Source: Citrus sinensis (taxonomy: Eukaryota; Streptophyta; Magnoliopsida; Sapindales; Rutaceae). From it: a stretch of DNA of 64,000 nt. Position 1 is the first letter of the stretch. Each line of letters opens with the position of its first letter. Of the stretch, positions 1 to 12,185 are shown piece by piece. The notes under the pieces were generated by a model. That model was not told the origin of the DNA. It made no database searches and saw only the letters and a list, made by a program, of their open reading frames with translations. Position numbers and translations under genes: made by a program. The DNA lies in assembly GCF_022201045.2 (NCBI RefSeq), contig NC_068558.1:6973501-7037500 (forward strand), given 5' to 3'.

Positions 1-172
1 TATAAATTATACATCAATGTGTTGTCAAAAACATTCCGTAACTATATTAATATATTATAAACAAAAGTATCATCATCTCTTTAGAGCATGGCTTATACTG
101 CGAATGATCCAACAGCCTGTGTTAAAATGATCTTGCCTCTCGTCTAGACGTCTGCTCATCTCGAATATTCAT

Positions 173-3100
173 TTAAGAAGACTCTCTGAACTTTCTGCGT
201 CTATGATGCCCAATATGGTCATTCTTCCCTGTGTCCAAGTAGAGTTGCTGCATAACACTTGAATTCTTACTACGCCCATGCTTATGCTTGTCTTTTTGAA
301 CATGGTGAAGATAATAATAATAATCGGTGTCCCTGTCTGAATGTTTATGCTTGTGATCACTGTGAATACCACTTCGTCTACGTCGAGCTTCAAGCTTGTG
401 GTGCCTGCCCTCCTGCTTGTGATGTTTTCTAACATGAACATGGGGGTGATCAACATCAATATGGCGACTCCGAAAATCTCTGATTCTCTGATTGTTAGAC
501 TGAAAATGGTCATCCCACCAGTCATAGAGAGGATCAAACAGTCCTTTTTGATGTAAAAGCCACAGTAGCACAAGCACTGGAACCCAAAGTAGAACAGTGT
601 TTCTTAATTTAATCCAAGTTAATTCACTCTTAAACACAAAATTTTGAAAAAAGAGTATTACTTCTACCTGTTGGAAAAATAGCCAAAACAAGACCAAACA
701 ACACTAGCCAACTCAAGCATATATATTGTATGTGGCAGCTGAAGTCAAAGAAACTGGAGCATTTCCTTCTGCATCATAATAATAATATGACATTACATGA
801 ACTTCCAGAATATAATAACTAAGGGAAGCTAGAAGTAGGTGAAAATAGAATTCACCTTGTCTAATATAGAAGAAATAGAGACACATATATTACACGCCAT
901 ATCTAGGCTGTACTCTATGAAAAATTGGAAAAAGTTGAAAAGAAGGTTAAAGATACCTCATAGGTATATAGAATGAGTTGGAAATGAGTTAAGAAAATTA
1001 CAATTATCAGGAATTATATCCCAGGATAATCCTCCTCTACCATTATGCGAATATCAACATTCAGAATTGGAAAAAGATCAACTTAGAACATGGGGGCTAT
1101 TAGCTTTCTATGTTCATGTAGATGCAATAAGCTTTTAAATTCAGTATAATATAGATAAACAACAGTTCACTTATCCAATCCATTATTGCAGAAAAAGATT
1201 TTGAAAAGTCTGTTACGTTACAATAGACATATCCGCACAAGCTTCAGCATGTGAGTTCTGAAAATTTTCATACAGAGCATACATGGACACCCAATGTTGA
1301 CGGATATGCTTAGTTCACATGTAGATAAATTTGCCTTGTAGAGGAAAATTTAGTGAAACATGGGTCCAAAATAATTCATGTAAAAGTACCTGCATGCTTT
1401 TCCAGTAATGAAGTCCCTCAAACCTTCCCAAAGCTTCTTTCCAATGCTTTCAATGGACTCAAAGAAATCATTTATACTGCTCTTTGGAGGTTGAAAGGGA
1501 GTAATCTGCATCAAATTAATGACCATGCCAGAAAACGGACAATTACTAAGCAGTTTTCACAATGCAATTTTTAAAAATGCAGATTTTCTTTCAATTACAG
1601 CTTGGATACAATCATTGGGCCTCTTACCATCACAATTAAAACTATAAGAAGTCTTGTTTGTTATTGTTATGGTTGCCACTGCATCTAATCCTCATGAACT
1701 TTGTAATGTGCAAATACAACTCCAAGAGATTAAGGAAAATAAATTCAAGGACATAAGGTTTCTTTTGCTAATGGACTCAGATGTTGCAGAATGAAACAGT
1801 ACATCGGTCATGACTTCAGCTAAGCTATCCAATGAATTGCCATTCATAGACAATCAATTAGTTCCAGATATCTAGTAGAGAGACGAATGCCACATTTTTA
1901 TTTAGAACAAATCAACAAATAAACAACTAATATTCTTTGCACTATCAAGATTCAAGAATGTCCTTGATAAAGCTCCACCATTATGCAGCATTCTTAAGCT
2001 TTAGAGTAGCAAAACCTAAAGTAAGACTCAAATATTTCATTCAGGTAAAATTTCTTCCTACCTATGATTTAATTTTCAGAAATTTGGGCTAGTAATAGAA
2101 GCCTGCTCAACAAATCATAATTTTAAAACTTTCCCAACCTGTGAACCATTGTCAAGGACGGTAGCCATGGTACTGAATTGGCACTCAGCTCTATCGACTT
2201 CACTGAAATCAGAGTCCTTTAATATAGCTGCATCCACATATAACATTTATCAATGAGACAAACACTGTCTTGCAGTCTCATTAAAGTTTAACCTAAAACA
2301 GCCAGAGATGCTAAAATGGCCATGTTTTAAGTTACCCGAACATGTATATTTTGCTGCTTGATTAGTTGTTGGATATATTTTGAATGATCGAATTGAAGTT
2401 TCTTTAGGCTTTATTATGAAGTACTGTTCCTGCAGCCATACCAACTCCCAATGATGGCATCCTTCGTGATGAGACATCTTAAACGAATTTTTTTTTTTAA
2501 TTAAAAATATACCTCCATGAGAGTAACACCTGTTGAGCAATCAAACTGCAAGATGGAAAAACACATCACAGTTTTACTGAATATTTTCAGACTTCAATAG
2601 AAAATGCTGAGGAAAAGTTTGTAAAGGATACCGTTAAGCTATATGACGCTTCCACTTCACCAGTATTCTGAGTCGTGATTGTAGCAACTCCAAATTGTGT
2701 AAGTGCTTCAAATGTTGGGATGATGACGCTTATGATTTTTCCTGGGCTCCTACAAGCAGATAAAACCTGAAACTTAACAATATTGAATAATGACATTCAC
2801 TAAATAAAAGGACACGATAAAACATATGATTTGGCATGCATATTAAGGGATCATTCTTTGACACTCTGAATCAACAGAGAAGTTCCAGCTCTGCAAATTC
2901 ATGTTGATGAAGAGATCATCACCAATTATTAACTAAATAGAACTAGACATTAATCGTTCAGACAAGCATTTACCTTTGGTAAACATATTCTATATCATCA
3001 GCTCTTAGTTCTATCAACAAATTTGAATTAAGAACTTCGGTGACACCTATAGAGAATGAATGAGACCCTGCATTCTGCACCAAAATCAAAGTGTTAAGCC

Positions 3101-6100
3101 AGCCAAATAATAAAACTTCCTTCCAAATCCAATCTGCAATTTTTGGAAACATAACTGGATGCTGGTTCATCCTTTCAAACCTTCCTTCCACTCCATATAG
3201 AGGGAGCTGATTCCTGTTAATTCGGTTCTGATCAGCCTGTCAGAAACAGCAGCAATTCAGGAATAATATGTCACTTTTTCTCTATTGAAACCATCCACAA
3301 GGATTACCAACGATTTAACAAGTTAAAAACTAAAAAGTCACATACCACTGAACCTAACAATTGTCATGACTCTAAGCAAGAGAGAATCAGAAACATAATT
3401 ACTACTACAGCACAAAAAAGTATTCGCCTACATAAACTTTACAAATTTTATGGAGAAAAATTGAAAAGGAATAACGAAAATCACAAAAAGAGTTTAATAT
3501 ACTAACTTCTCGATAATTCCACAACTGGTTGTGCAAGCAACTCCAAAATGGTGAAGAGCAGAAACTCGGCTGCCCATTAAATGCCTCATAGCTGACACCG
3601 ATTTTGTTGCATTCAAGACCATCTAAGGTAAATCTCGTTCTCTCAAGAAGCATCCACATTGAAAAATTCCCCCCCAAGTCTTGTGGTTGACCAGGGCCAC
3701 CCTTCCACATTATAAAGGAAAAACTATCAGCAAATTAACATAACCACTATTCTGTGAACAAATTTGTGATTCCTTTGCAAACAAATCAGCCAAATTTTTA
3801 CAGGAGACATAACAGAAGGGAAATGTCATTCGTTTTACAATTCATCGCTTTTGATAAACTTCCTTGATTGGGCCATGAAGTTACACCTCCCTACGTGCTA
3901 ATCCAAAGTAACGGTCTCTGATGGATTATAAAATGAAAGCTCAACACTAGACCAGGTAAATCAAGTAATCACTGAATCTACAGTTTAATTAATATTTCAA
4001 TAATAAGTTTCAGTTGCAAACTAGTATTATCTGATCAAAGCAAGCATCCATTCTGTAACTCTGTATATCACAAGAACATAACTAGAAGCCATAGCCTGCA
4101 ACATACAAACTCTCTACACACTAATCTCTCAAAAATCCCTTGGTGTATGGGTAATGAGTAGTATGCAGGCTATGGCTTGAGAGATAAGTGTGTAGAGAGT
4201 TTGTATGTTGCAGGCTATGGCTTCTAGGTATGTTCCTGTGATATACAGAGTTACAGAATGGATGCTTGCTTTGATCAGATAATACTAGTTTGCAACTGAA
4301 ACTTACTATTAGTTTCAGCATCTCTACATGATTAGAGATTGAACTGTTCTATTAGGTTCAGCGTCACTCTATAAAAAATTTTCATTCACCCAAGAAATTT
4401 TGAAAATTCATAGAATCTTTGTAGTTCAAAATTCAATTCCAAGCAATATAAAACTTTCATGCATTATCTTCTGTTAAGAGGAAAGAAAGCTGCTTTATAA
4501 CAGAAAAGAATGCGAGTGAAGTCATTTCTTCTATACTATTCCAAGCGCTTGCTAAGAATTCATATATTCAAATAATTTGAAGAGCTACATCTGCATTCTA
4601 TTCTTTGTCACAAGAAAGTTTAAACATCTGCATGCATATGAACTCAATATTAGCTTACTATTAAAACTTAGTAAGATAGACAATTAGTACCTATGCCAAA
4701 TAATGGAAAAGAAGAAGTTTAAAAAGCATCAGGCAGTGGCTCTGAAGGACACTTAAAATTTTATTTCACGCTCAAGGCTGACTAAATAGGAATCTGCCAG
4801 TTTTTTAAAATTGATTTTACTCATTATATTGTTGATAGCTTGTTGGTTTCCAGAAACATATCCACTATTTCCCACACTAAATCAATCGCAGATAGATGAC
4901 ACAATTTATTGCAATAATTTGTTGAACTCAGATACCAACAACGAGAAACCTGATCTGGCTGGATTTTTGCTTGAATATATAGCTAAGGCACCATAGTCAC
5001 AATTATTAAAAGTACAGAAGGCATACCTGCCTAGGAATGACGAGGTAGAACTCCTCGAATGACGGAATATTAGTATACCCAACAAAATCCCCAATAAGAT
5101 TAACCTTTAAAAAATTATCAGCGGAGGTTGCTGTTCTATTTTCAGGGCCCACTGTCACTTCCTGCTAACAAAGAACAACGTCCGAAGCTTTCATTACTAA
5201 ACTATATTCCTCTTCTTTATTTAAATTAAGACAATATAGATGCACAATAATTCAAACCAACATTCCATTCTGGTGGCAAAATGTAACGCCATATTGCCAG
5301 AAGGCACCTCAATACACATTATGCAGTGGTTCTTGAAGATTGAACAGCTAATATTGATTGAGTCTCCCACAGGAAACCAGTTTAAAACATATGATAACAT
5401 AACAAAAAAAGGTCACTGATGTAGGTTAGTTAACCTAACTGGTCAGATTGGGAGGGTACCGGAGGTCTAGGGTGCAAACCCAGATACATGGGTCGGGAGA
5501 GGACTGGGTTGCCATCATGCTATTATTATTATTATTTGAAAAACGGTATCAGATATATAAACTACTCAGGTGAAGAATTTATTTCAGTGCATCTTACACA
5601 AATATAAAGCAATCTGTGTGCATGAAGCATTTGGGTGCTTTCATGCGCAATGTTAAATCAAGAACATGATCAAGACAGAAAATGAGTCCAGTAAATAAAA
5701 TTCATGGGTTCTAAGAATATGTACATAAAATTCATGAATTTTATTTACTGGACTCAGGATATGAAAAAACAACATACCGACACTTTCGACCCAGTCTTCA
5801 CCTCAATTCTAACACTAAATCCTATAGATCGTTGCCCAATACCAAAAACATGGAACCTGTATGCAGCAAATTAATAAATTAGGGTATAAGTATTTAAGCT
5901 TGTGAAAAAGTTATAAAAAGCGAGAATTCACTTCTATGCGACTAAGCGTACACAAAATATATTGCCTCAATAATTTAAATCAGTAAGCTATTGTGACAAT
6001 GCAATGTATTACCATTAGAATGTATCATTTTCAGCATTGCGAGACATCATTGGAGTGGATAACTATTTTGCAGTACTTCAAAATAAATTGTTATTGTAAA

Positions 6101-9100
6101 ATAAAGGCCCATGCAACACATGCAACAATCTTATGACAACTGAAAAAGGTCCATTTGTTATTCAGCAGAGCCTTTAGTACCAAAACTCAATAAGAGAACT
6201 AATGTTCAAGAAGAGAATCCCAACAAAACTGATGTGAATGAGATATTTTAACTCTTCAAAAGACTCTTTTTGAAACCAATGATTAAAAGAAGCTTATAGA
6301 AGATCTTTTCGACCATTTCTCAGTCAAACCAAACATAGGCACTAAGAATTTATGAGACCAATCGGCTGGATGAAAGTCAGCATAAGAATTTATGAGACCA
6401 ATCTGCTGGATGAAAGTCAGCATAAGTATGTAACGAAAAGTTCATTTTCAATCCATGTGAGCATCCAAATTAATAAATATTACATTACATAATTTTCATA
6501 GAGGAAAATTTACTTAGAAACTAGAATCAAGGCCTAAGAAAAATATTAGTCCAAGCCATACCAATCACCTGGAAATCGGAGACAATGTGCAGTATTTGCC
6601 TTTCCTTTCAGCAACTTGTCAACTAATCAAAATAAAGTAAAAGTCAAACTCCAGACTCACAAAACACAACATGCTTGAAAATTTTCAGATATTGAACACT
6701 ACAAATATCACATACAGACATTTCCACATGATGAAGGTATCCGCCTTTGGGGCCCACAAGGGCAGCAAATTGGCTGCATAGAGAGGGGAAAAAAGAAAAA
6801 AAGGTTATTTCAAAAGCGTATTCACAGACATATTTCAATAATACACATGTAATAAAACCATCGTTAGAGTTAAGTAACTATTGTTTGGACCCTTACCTAT
6901 GAGTGTAATCTTTTGGGTCAACTAGTAACTTAATATGGTATCGGAGTCAATTTTAACCAAGGGCAGAGGCGGATATAGTGTAGGATTGAGCCCCCACTGA
7001 AAAAAAAAAAACTCATTTTTGTTTAAAAGAAAAATTAATAAATTTTTAAATAATCCCTGTCATATTATTAAATAGTCTAAGTTTTTCCAGTTTCTACAAC
7101 TACAGTAGAGAGAACATTTTCAGCAATGAAATTTATGAAGAATGAACTTCGGAATCGGATGGGAGATAAATGGATAAATAATAATTTGATTGTTCATGTA
7201 GAAAAGATGTATTTAATAGTATTGATAATGAATCTATTGCACAACGTTTTCAGAATATGAAATCGCGTAAAGAACAATTGTAATTGTGTTATCAAAAAAT
7301 TTATATATTCAAGTTTCAGCTTTTATATTTTGTTGTCATTTAATTTAGCCCTCGGTAAATTATTTTTCTAGATCCGCCACTGACCAAGAGGCTCAGTGTT
7401 TGAATACACCCACTAGATTTCTATTTTCATTTGTTTGTTGGTCCACATGACGAGACAATTTAGACTTGTTAGAGCTTACGGCTATTGTTTGGGTGTTGCT
7501 CTACTAGCTTAAGTTTTTGGGTCAAGTCATTAATTAATAGCCATAAAAGAGAAAAAATATAAAAAGAGAACGGATTGCATGAATACCACAAGGACAAAAC
7601 ACAAGTGAAAAAAAAAAATAATAACTGTGATGAAAGATGTCTCGATCAACATTAACCTATACCAAATTTGAGCGTCAAATATACTAACAACTTTCAACTC
7701 TTGAATTCAAGTTCATTCGTTGTTTTATAGCAAGATCTCAAAATCAGAACATCAAACTAACTTTCAGTATATATGTGACATATGACCACAATATCATAAC
7801 TTTACAAGCAGTATAGGACTCAAGAAGGAAAAATAATATGGAAATAGCAAGTGAGATTCAAAATGTTAGAAATTCTACCTCAGTGTGCTCAATAATGTGG
7901 CCATTTTCATCTCGCAACCTACAAAACAATAAATAGAAGCCAGTACAGTGAGCCAACACATAAATCCTTACTCTCAAGTAGTGATATAATTCAAAATAAA
8001 TAAATAACAGGAAAGAAAGCTAAAACGTAATTAACCATAGGCTGCACTAACTATCCTCGAATCAAATGCCACCAAGAATATCACTTTCCATAAAATAATT
8101 CATTGAAAATTGGTGATGATGAGGTCAATTATACTGCGGTTATTCATGCATTTCCTGTGTATGAGTAGCACAAGTAATTTAAGGCATATGTTTATTCAAT
8201 TACCAAAATGCACACATATTAATATACAGTCCTGACTGATTAGTAACTATTCACATCAATTTTAGTGACTCACATGGATAATTACGCGGGAAAAATGAAG
8301 GCTACTTAATAACAAGCAGAACGCGAATCAATTAATTGGCTGCTAAATCACATCTCCGGGGCATCATGATTTCAAGGCAGAAATTTGGAGGGCATGAAGC
8401 AGCAAAAACTCATCGCACAAAGAAAATAAAATTACCATTTCGTCCAGAACATTTTCACTGAACTGTCAATAGAACTATATCATCCCAATAATGGAGATGC
8501 AAGATTTCAAGGCAATTAATGCAACTAGAGACTGCCATCTGTTAGATTTTGGCGTACATAAAATAGTTGGTAGGTTGATAATGTGGCTAAAAAAGCAGTG
8601 TAAAATGTTGAAGCATGTAATCAAGCCAGCCATATTTATGATAAAAAATCATAAGCATGAGAAATGAATATAATAAAAGCAAAACAACTACTGTCTTTAA
8701 ATGGCTTATTTTTTTCAATTTTGCAAAAACTTAGGGAAGAGAGAATAAAAAATGTAAGATGTTACTTGCCTCTCACAGATCTTCACAACATCTGCACCGG
8801 CATCTGGCTCACATTTCCGTGTTTTCATGTAGAACTCTTGAGGTTTATAAGGAACATCCTAGTATTCCAAGCAACAAATAGATTATTTTTCATGTTGAAT
8901 CTGAGTAAAATTTCTGTTCAATAAATTAACTGGGGAAAAAAAAAGAAAGAAAGAAAAAAGAAAGCAGATGCAAAAATGGATGCACTAAAAGGATATTCTC
9001 ATACTCGTATGTAAGTTAGCTCATAGACAGCATAAGAAGCGGTTTTGTTGACTGTCAATACTGGTGGAATTCTCACTGTTCGCATCTTTTGTGTTGAATT

Positions 9101-9717
9101 CTCCTCCACCTCCACTACTTCCGCCACAATAGAAGCCTCGCCTCCACTCTTACAAAAAGAATTTGACAAACAGAAATAAAAAATTTCAAAAAAAAAATCT
9201 CATATTATCAAAGAATAAATTGAGGGAAACACTTCACTGATAGCACTACTCTAATCCTTTCTCAACAAAAAAAAAAAAATCGAAAAACGCTCAAAATGTA
9301 TCTATCAATTAAGCAATAATCGTTGTTCCTTGTTTTCAAGATTTGAGAGTCTCATCAAATTACATAAATAAATTTACTAATTGTGACACTTAAAAAAGTA
9401 ATGAGCCGTTAAAACGCCAAATTAGTAGATCATTCGAAACCCTAAAAAGGAATTAAAGAAAATAAATCAGGACACATCAACATAATTGTTTAAAGAAAGA
9501 GAAAATCGGTTACCGAGCCGCTAGGAACCGCCATGTTGAGTACAATCTTGGTGGTGCAATTCAAGTTGTCACTGTCCGTACGCTTTTCGCATTTTTCAAG
9601 TTTCGATTTTGAAAGAATTTGAACTCCGACCACACATCGTGGACTCAGAAGATTGAGAATACAAAAGAGAATTAACAGAAAGTGTTTCAATTTGAGGGAT
9701 TTTGTTTGGTTTCTCAT
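173..9717 (-). CDS. HAP2: HAP2/GCS1 gamete fusion protein, 18 exons, 713 aa
   Basis: HAP2/GCS1 is the sperm-surface membrane fusogen needed for gamete fusion; its ectodomain has a class II fusion-protein fold (family knowledge). Exons from the start codon: 9514-9717, 9005-9148, 8770-8858, 7879-7918, 6716-6773, 6562-6622, 5778-5856, 5027-5161, 3507-3701, 3156-3236, 2974-3074, 2632-2749, 2513-2545, 2336-2429, 2139-2227, 1390-1505, 668-768, 173-576. The frame closes at every junction. Visible: a hydrophobic signal peptide (about residues 10-31), a cysteine-rich stretch in exons 4-6 (CCPCGPQ), the HAP2-GCS1 signature [11 protein letters not shown] with three following cysteines (about 301-331), one transmembrane helix (about 564-588), and a His/Arg/Lys-rich cytoplasmic tail. 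Length matches the roughly 700 aa usual in plants. Intron 3 has a GC donor (AG/GCAAGT). Introns hold several repeats listed separately. No frame break was seen, so the gene looks functional. Confidence 0.96.
4005..4304. repeat. 128-bp near-perfect inverted repeat (hairpin) in HAP2 intron 8
   Basis: The left arm (4005-4132) and right arm (4177-4304) are reverse complements over 128 bp with three mismatches by eye, separated by a 44-nt loop. The loop carries a further short copy of the arm motif GCAGGCTATGGC. It sits between HAP2 exons 8 and 9, so HAP2 transcription would carry it as a long stem. I see no terminal duplication proving transposition. It could be a foldback element, a recent inverted duplication or a young small-RNA hairpin locus. 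Confidence 0.9.
5412..5537 (+). mobile_element. SINE-like unit in HAP2 intron 7
   Basis: A moderately GC-rich unit contains a box-A-like stretch (TTAACCTAACTGGTCAG) and a box-B-like stretch (GGTGCAAACCC) about 45 bp downstream. It ends in a (TTA)n run. This is the layout of a tRNA-derived plant SINE. Both boxes are imperfect and no target duplication was identified, so the call is tentative. Confidence 0.45.
5683..5756. repeat. Perfect 24-bp stem hairpin in HAP2 intron 7
   Basis: Arms 5683-5706 and 5733-5756 are exact reverse complements over 24 bp with a 26-nt spacer. It lies about 70 bp upstream, in the plus-strand sense, of HAP2 exon 7. Size and structure fit a small hairpin or miniature inverted-repeat relic; nothing more specific can be read. 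Confidence 0.8.
6342..6425. repeat. Tandem duplication, 42-bp unit x2, HAP2 intron 6
   Basis: Two adjacent 42-bp units differ at a single base (AATCGGCTGG versus AATCTGCTGG). They lie between HAP2 exons 6 and 7. This looks like a simple recent tandem duplication with no coding content. Confidence 0.85.
6862..7538 (+). mobile_element. TRIM-type miniature LTR retroelement, interrupted by a hAT insertion
   Basis: Two diverged terminal repeats begin with GTTAGAG. The left runs from about 6862 and the right from about 7468 to 7538. They share the motifs CTATTGTTTGG and TTTTGGGTCAA. Directly after the left repeat is TGGTATCGGAGTC, close to the tRNA-Met primer-binding sequence TGGTATCAGAGC of plant LTR elements. 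There is no coding capacity between the repeats, as expected for TRIMs. A hAT relic (6964-7382) sits inside. Located in HAP2 intron 4. Confidence 0.65.
6964..7382 (+). mobile_element. Decayed hAT transposon with transposase C-terminus remnant
   Basis: The ends are CAGAGGCGGATATAG on the left and the reverse complement of CAGTGGCGGATCTAG on the right. The flanking 8-bp duplication is ACCAAGGG (6956-6963) versus ACCAAGAG (7383-7390), the hAT target length. Inside, about 7085-7283, a conceptual plus-strand translation gives the hAT C-terminal dimerisation signature ([20 protein letters not shown], then after a one-base frameshift [13 protein letters not shown] and stop). Most of the transposase is missing, so this is an internal-deletion derivative and is not functional. 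Confidence 0.88.
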
Positions 9718-9954
9718 CTTTTTTTTTTCCTTTTGTTTAGAAAATGGATGAGTGAAAGAGTGTGTTGATAGTGAGTGATACGCTAAAATGGAGCGGTTTG
9801 GCGGGGGTGGTGGTCGTTTTAAAAACCGCCGTTGTAACGGTATTTTTTCAAATTATTTTTTTATGGCGATGTTTTAGCCAATGTGATGCCGGGAACTTCA
9901 CGCTGTGAGCTATACGACAGCGTTTGGCTTTTTCCTTGATATTGTTTAGTGATT

Positions 9955-10616
9955 TTTACAATCACCCACGTGTTTGTTTTGCCTCTTTTAAAAATACACA
10001 AATACTTTTTTTTTTCAGTGCCCACCTAAAGTTTACTTTTTATTGCATTCATCCACTTCCGTCTAATTTCCGTTAGTGGATTTAACGGAATGTTAACGAA
10101 ATGACCTTTTTACCCCTCAAAATTACAATTTAACCCAAAATAAATGGAAATTAGAGATAAATTAGATGGATTTAATTTTTTTCAAAGGTAGATGCTAGAA
10201 ATTGGAGGAAAATAGTCTTTGTTGCTTGCTAAATTTAGAAAATTTGTATTTATTTTTTTGAAAGAAAAAAAATAAATACAAATTTTCTAAATCTAGTAAG
10301 CAACAAACACTATTTTCCTCCAAAAAAATAAATACAAAATTTCTAAATTTAGTAACAAACAAACACTATTTTCCTCCAATTTCTAGCATCCACCTTTGAA
10401 AAAAATTAAATCCATCCAATTTATCTCTAATTTCTATTTATTTTGGGTTAAATTGTAATTTTGAGGGGTAAAAAGGTCATTTCGTTAAATTCGCTAACGA
10501 AAATTAGACGAAAGTGGACGAATGCAACAAAAAGCAAACTTCAGGTGGCGTGCTTAAAAAAAAAGTGTTTGTGTATTTTTTAAAAAGGCAAAACAAACAG
10601 GTGGACGGTTGTAAAT
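9955..10616. mobile_element. Large foldback element upstream of HAP2
   Basis: The left half (about 9955-10255) and right half (about 10262-10616) are long reverse complements, so almost the whole unit is palindromic. Matching landmarks are GTGTTTGTTTTGCC with GGCAAAACAAACAG, and TTACCCCTCAAAATTAC with GTAATTTTGAGGGGTAA. The right arm holds an internal duplication of about 58 bp (10264-10321 and 10322-10380). Internal motifs (CTAACGG, ACTTCAGGTGG) are shared with the long-TIR elements nearby. Target duplication not resolved. Confidence 0.8.
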
Positions 10617-10667
10617 TTTCCTATTATTTATTATTATTTTCACGTTTAAATGATGTTTTAAATTTTA

Positions 10668-11128
10668 GGAAAATTATCCACCACTTGTTCTTTTACCCTT
10701 TTTTAAAAATACACAATTTTTTTTTTGCAGCGCTTCACCTGAAGTTAACATTTTTTTTCATTAATCCACCCTCGTTATAACACTGTTAGAACTTTACTGA
10801 CATCATAAGGGTAAAATTATTATTTCACAACGACACAGTGGTGGATAGGTGCAAAACAATATAATTTCAAGTGGAGTTCAGTAAAAAAAAATTAAGAATT
10901 ATGTATTTTTGAAAAAAAAAAAGAAAAAATGTGATCGGTGGATAATTTATCTTTTACATTTGAGGGTAAAAAAGTCATTTATACAATATTCTGTTAGTTT
11001 TTTTAACGGTTTCCAAACGGAAGTGGACAAGTAAAAAGAAATATAACTTCAGGTGGATTCCAGCAAAAAAAAATTGTGTATTTTAAAAAAAAAATCTGAA
11101 AAAACAGGTGGTCGGTGGATAATTTCTC
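10668..11128. mobile_element. Mutator-like MITE, family A, copy 1
   Basis: Begins GGAAAATTATCC and ends GGATAATTTCTC, flanked by an exact 9-bp duplication TAAATTTTA (10659-10667 and 11129-11137). The 9-bp target is typical of Mutator-like transposons. Inner inverted motifs are CACCTGAAGTT/AACTTCAGGTGG and oligo-A/T tracts next to AAATACACAA. It has no coding region and is non-autonomous. Confidence 0.85.
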
Positions 11129-11736
11129 TAAATTTTATAATCGAGTCGACAAATGAACACTCTCGAACGTATGACCATCTAAGCATTCATTTTCATTTTA
11201 CTGAAAACAGATAAAAATTAGACAATGTTTTATTTTAAAAAATTCTAAAACTTATTTGTAATTACGATGATGCTAGTAAATAACGATCACTACATGGAAT
11301 AATTAGAAGAAAAAATAAAATGGAGAAACACAGCTAGCTTACAAGCATCTCATCTCCTTGCTCAGCTGCTGTGTGTGTGGATTTTTTTTTGTTGGGTCTA
11401 AATTTAAGAGTAAATTGACTTGTTTTGAGCTCAAATAATCTGAATTAAATAATTACATATTTAATTTGTATAAGGTATTGATATATCTTTGACTAAACTA
11501 CTAGGCCTTTGATCACATGGTAGTTATTTCTCTTATTAAAAATGAAGACAACGATGGTTCTGTCCTTTTCCTAATTATATTTGAGTGTTTGTAAATAAAT
11601 TTCTAAAATCTATTAAATAGAATAAATTTAATTGTGACATTTGTGAGGAAAAAAATAACAATTCTATATTTCTTATTAATATTCACAAAAATGTTTTTTT
11701 TAAACTATTGCGGTGCTAAAATAACAAAAGAAAAAG

Positions 11737-12185
11737 AAAAATTATTCACCGACCACCTGTTTTTTAAAAATACACAAATTTTTTTTTTTTTGTAGAGCTC
11801 CATCTGAAGTTAATATTTTTTTATATTGGTCCACTCTCGTTATAACACCGTTAGAACTTGCTGACATCATAACGGTAAAATTATCATTTCACAACAACAC
11901 AGTGATGGACAAGTGTAAAACAATATAATTTTAAGTGAAGTTCAGTAAAAAAAAATAAAAATTGTGTATTTTTAAAAAAATATAAAAAAACAGGTGGTCG
12001 GTGGATAATTTATATTTTACATTTGAGGGTAAAAAAATTATTTATACAATATTTCGTTAGTTTTCTTAATGGTCTCCAAACAGAAGTGGACAAGTAAAAA
12101 AAAATATAAATTTATGTGGATTTCAATAAAAAAAAATTATGTATTTTTGAAAAAAAAAAAAAACGGATGAATGATAGATGATTCT
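11737..12185. mobile_element. Mutator-like MITE, family A, copy 2 (degenerate)
   Basis: Opens with AAATTATTCACCGACCACC and follows the same order of motifs as copy 1 at 10668. It shares the conserved stretch around CACAACAACACAGTGATGGAC and an internal GTGGTCGGTGGATAATTT. The right end has decayed (GATAGATGATTCTT), so the boundary and target duplication are uncertain. Head-to-tail proximity to copy 1 suggests repeated insertion into the same intergenic zone. Confidence 0.65.
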
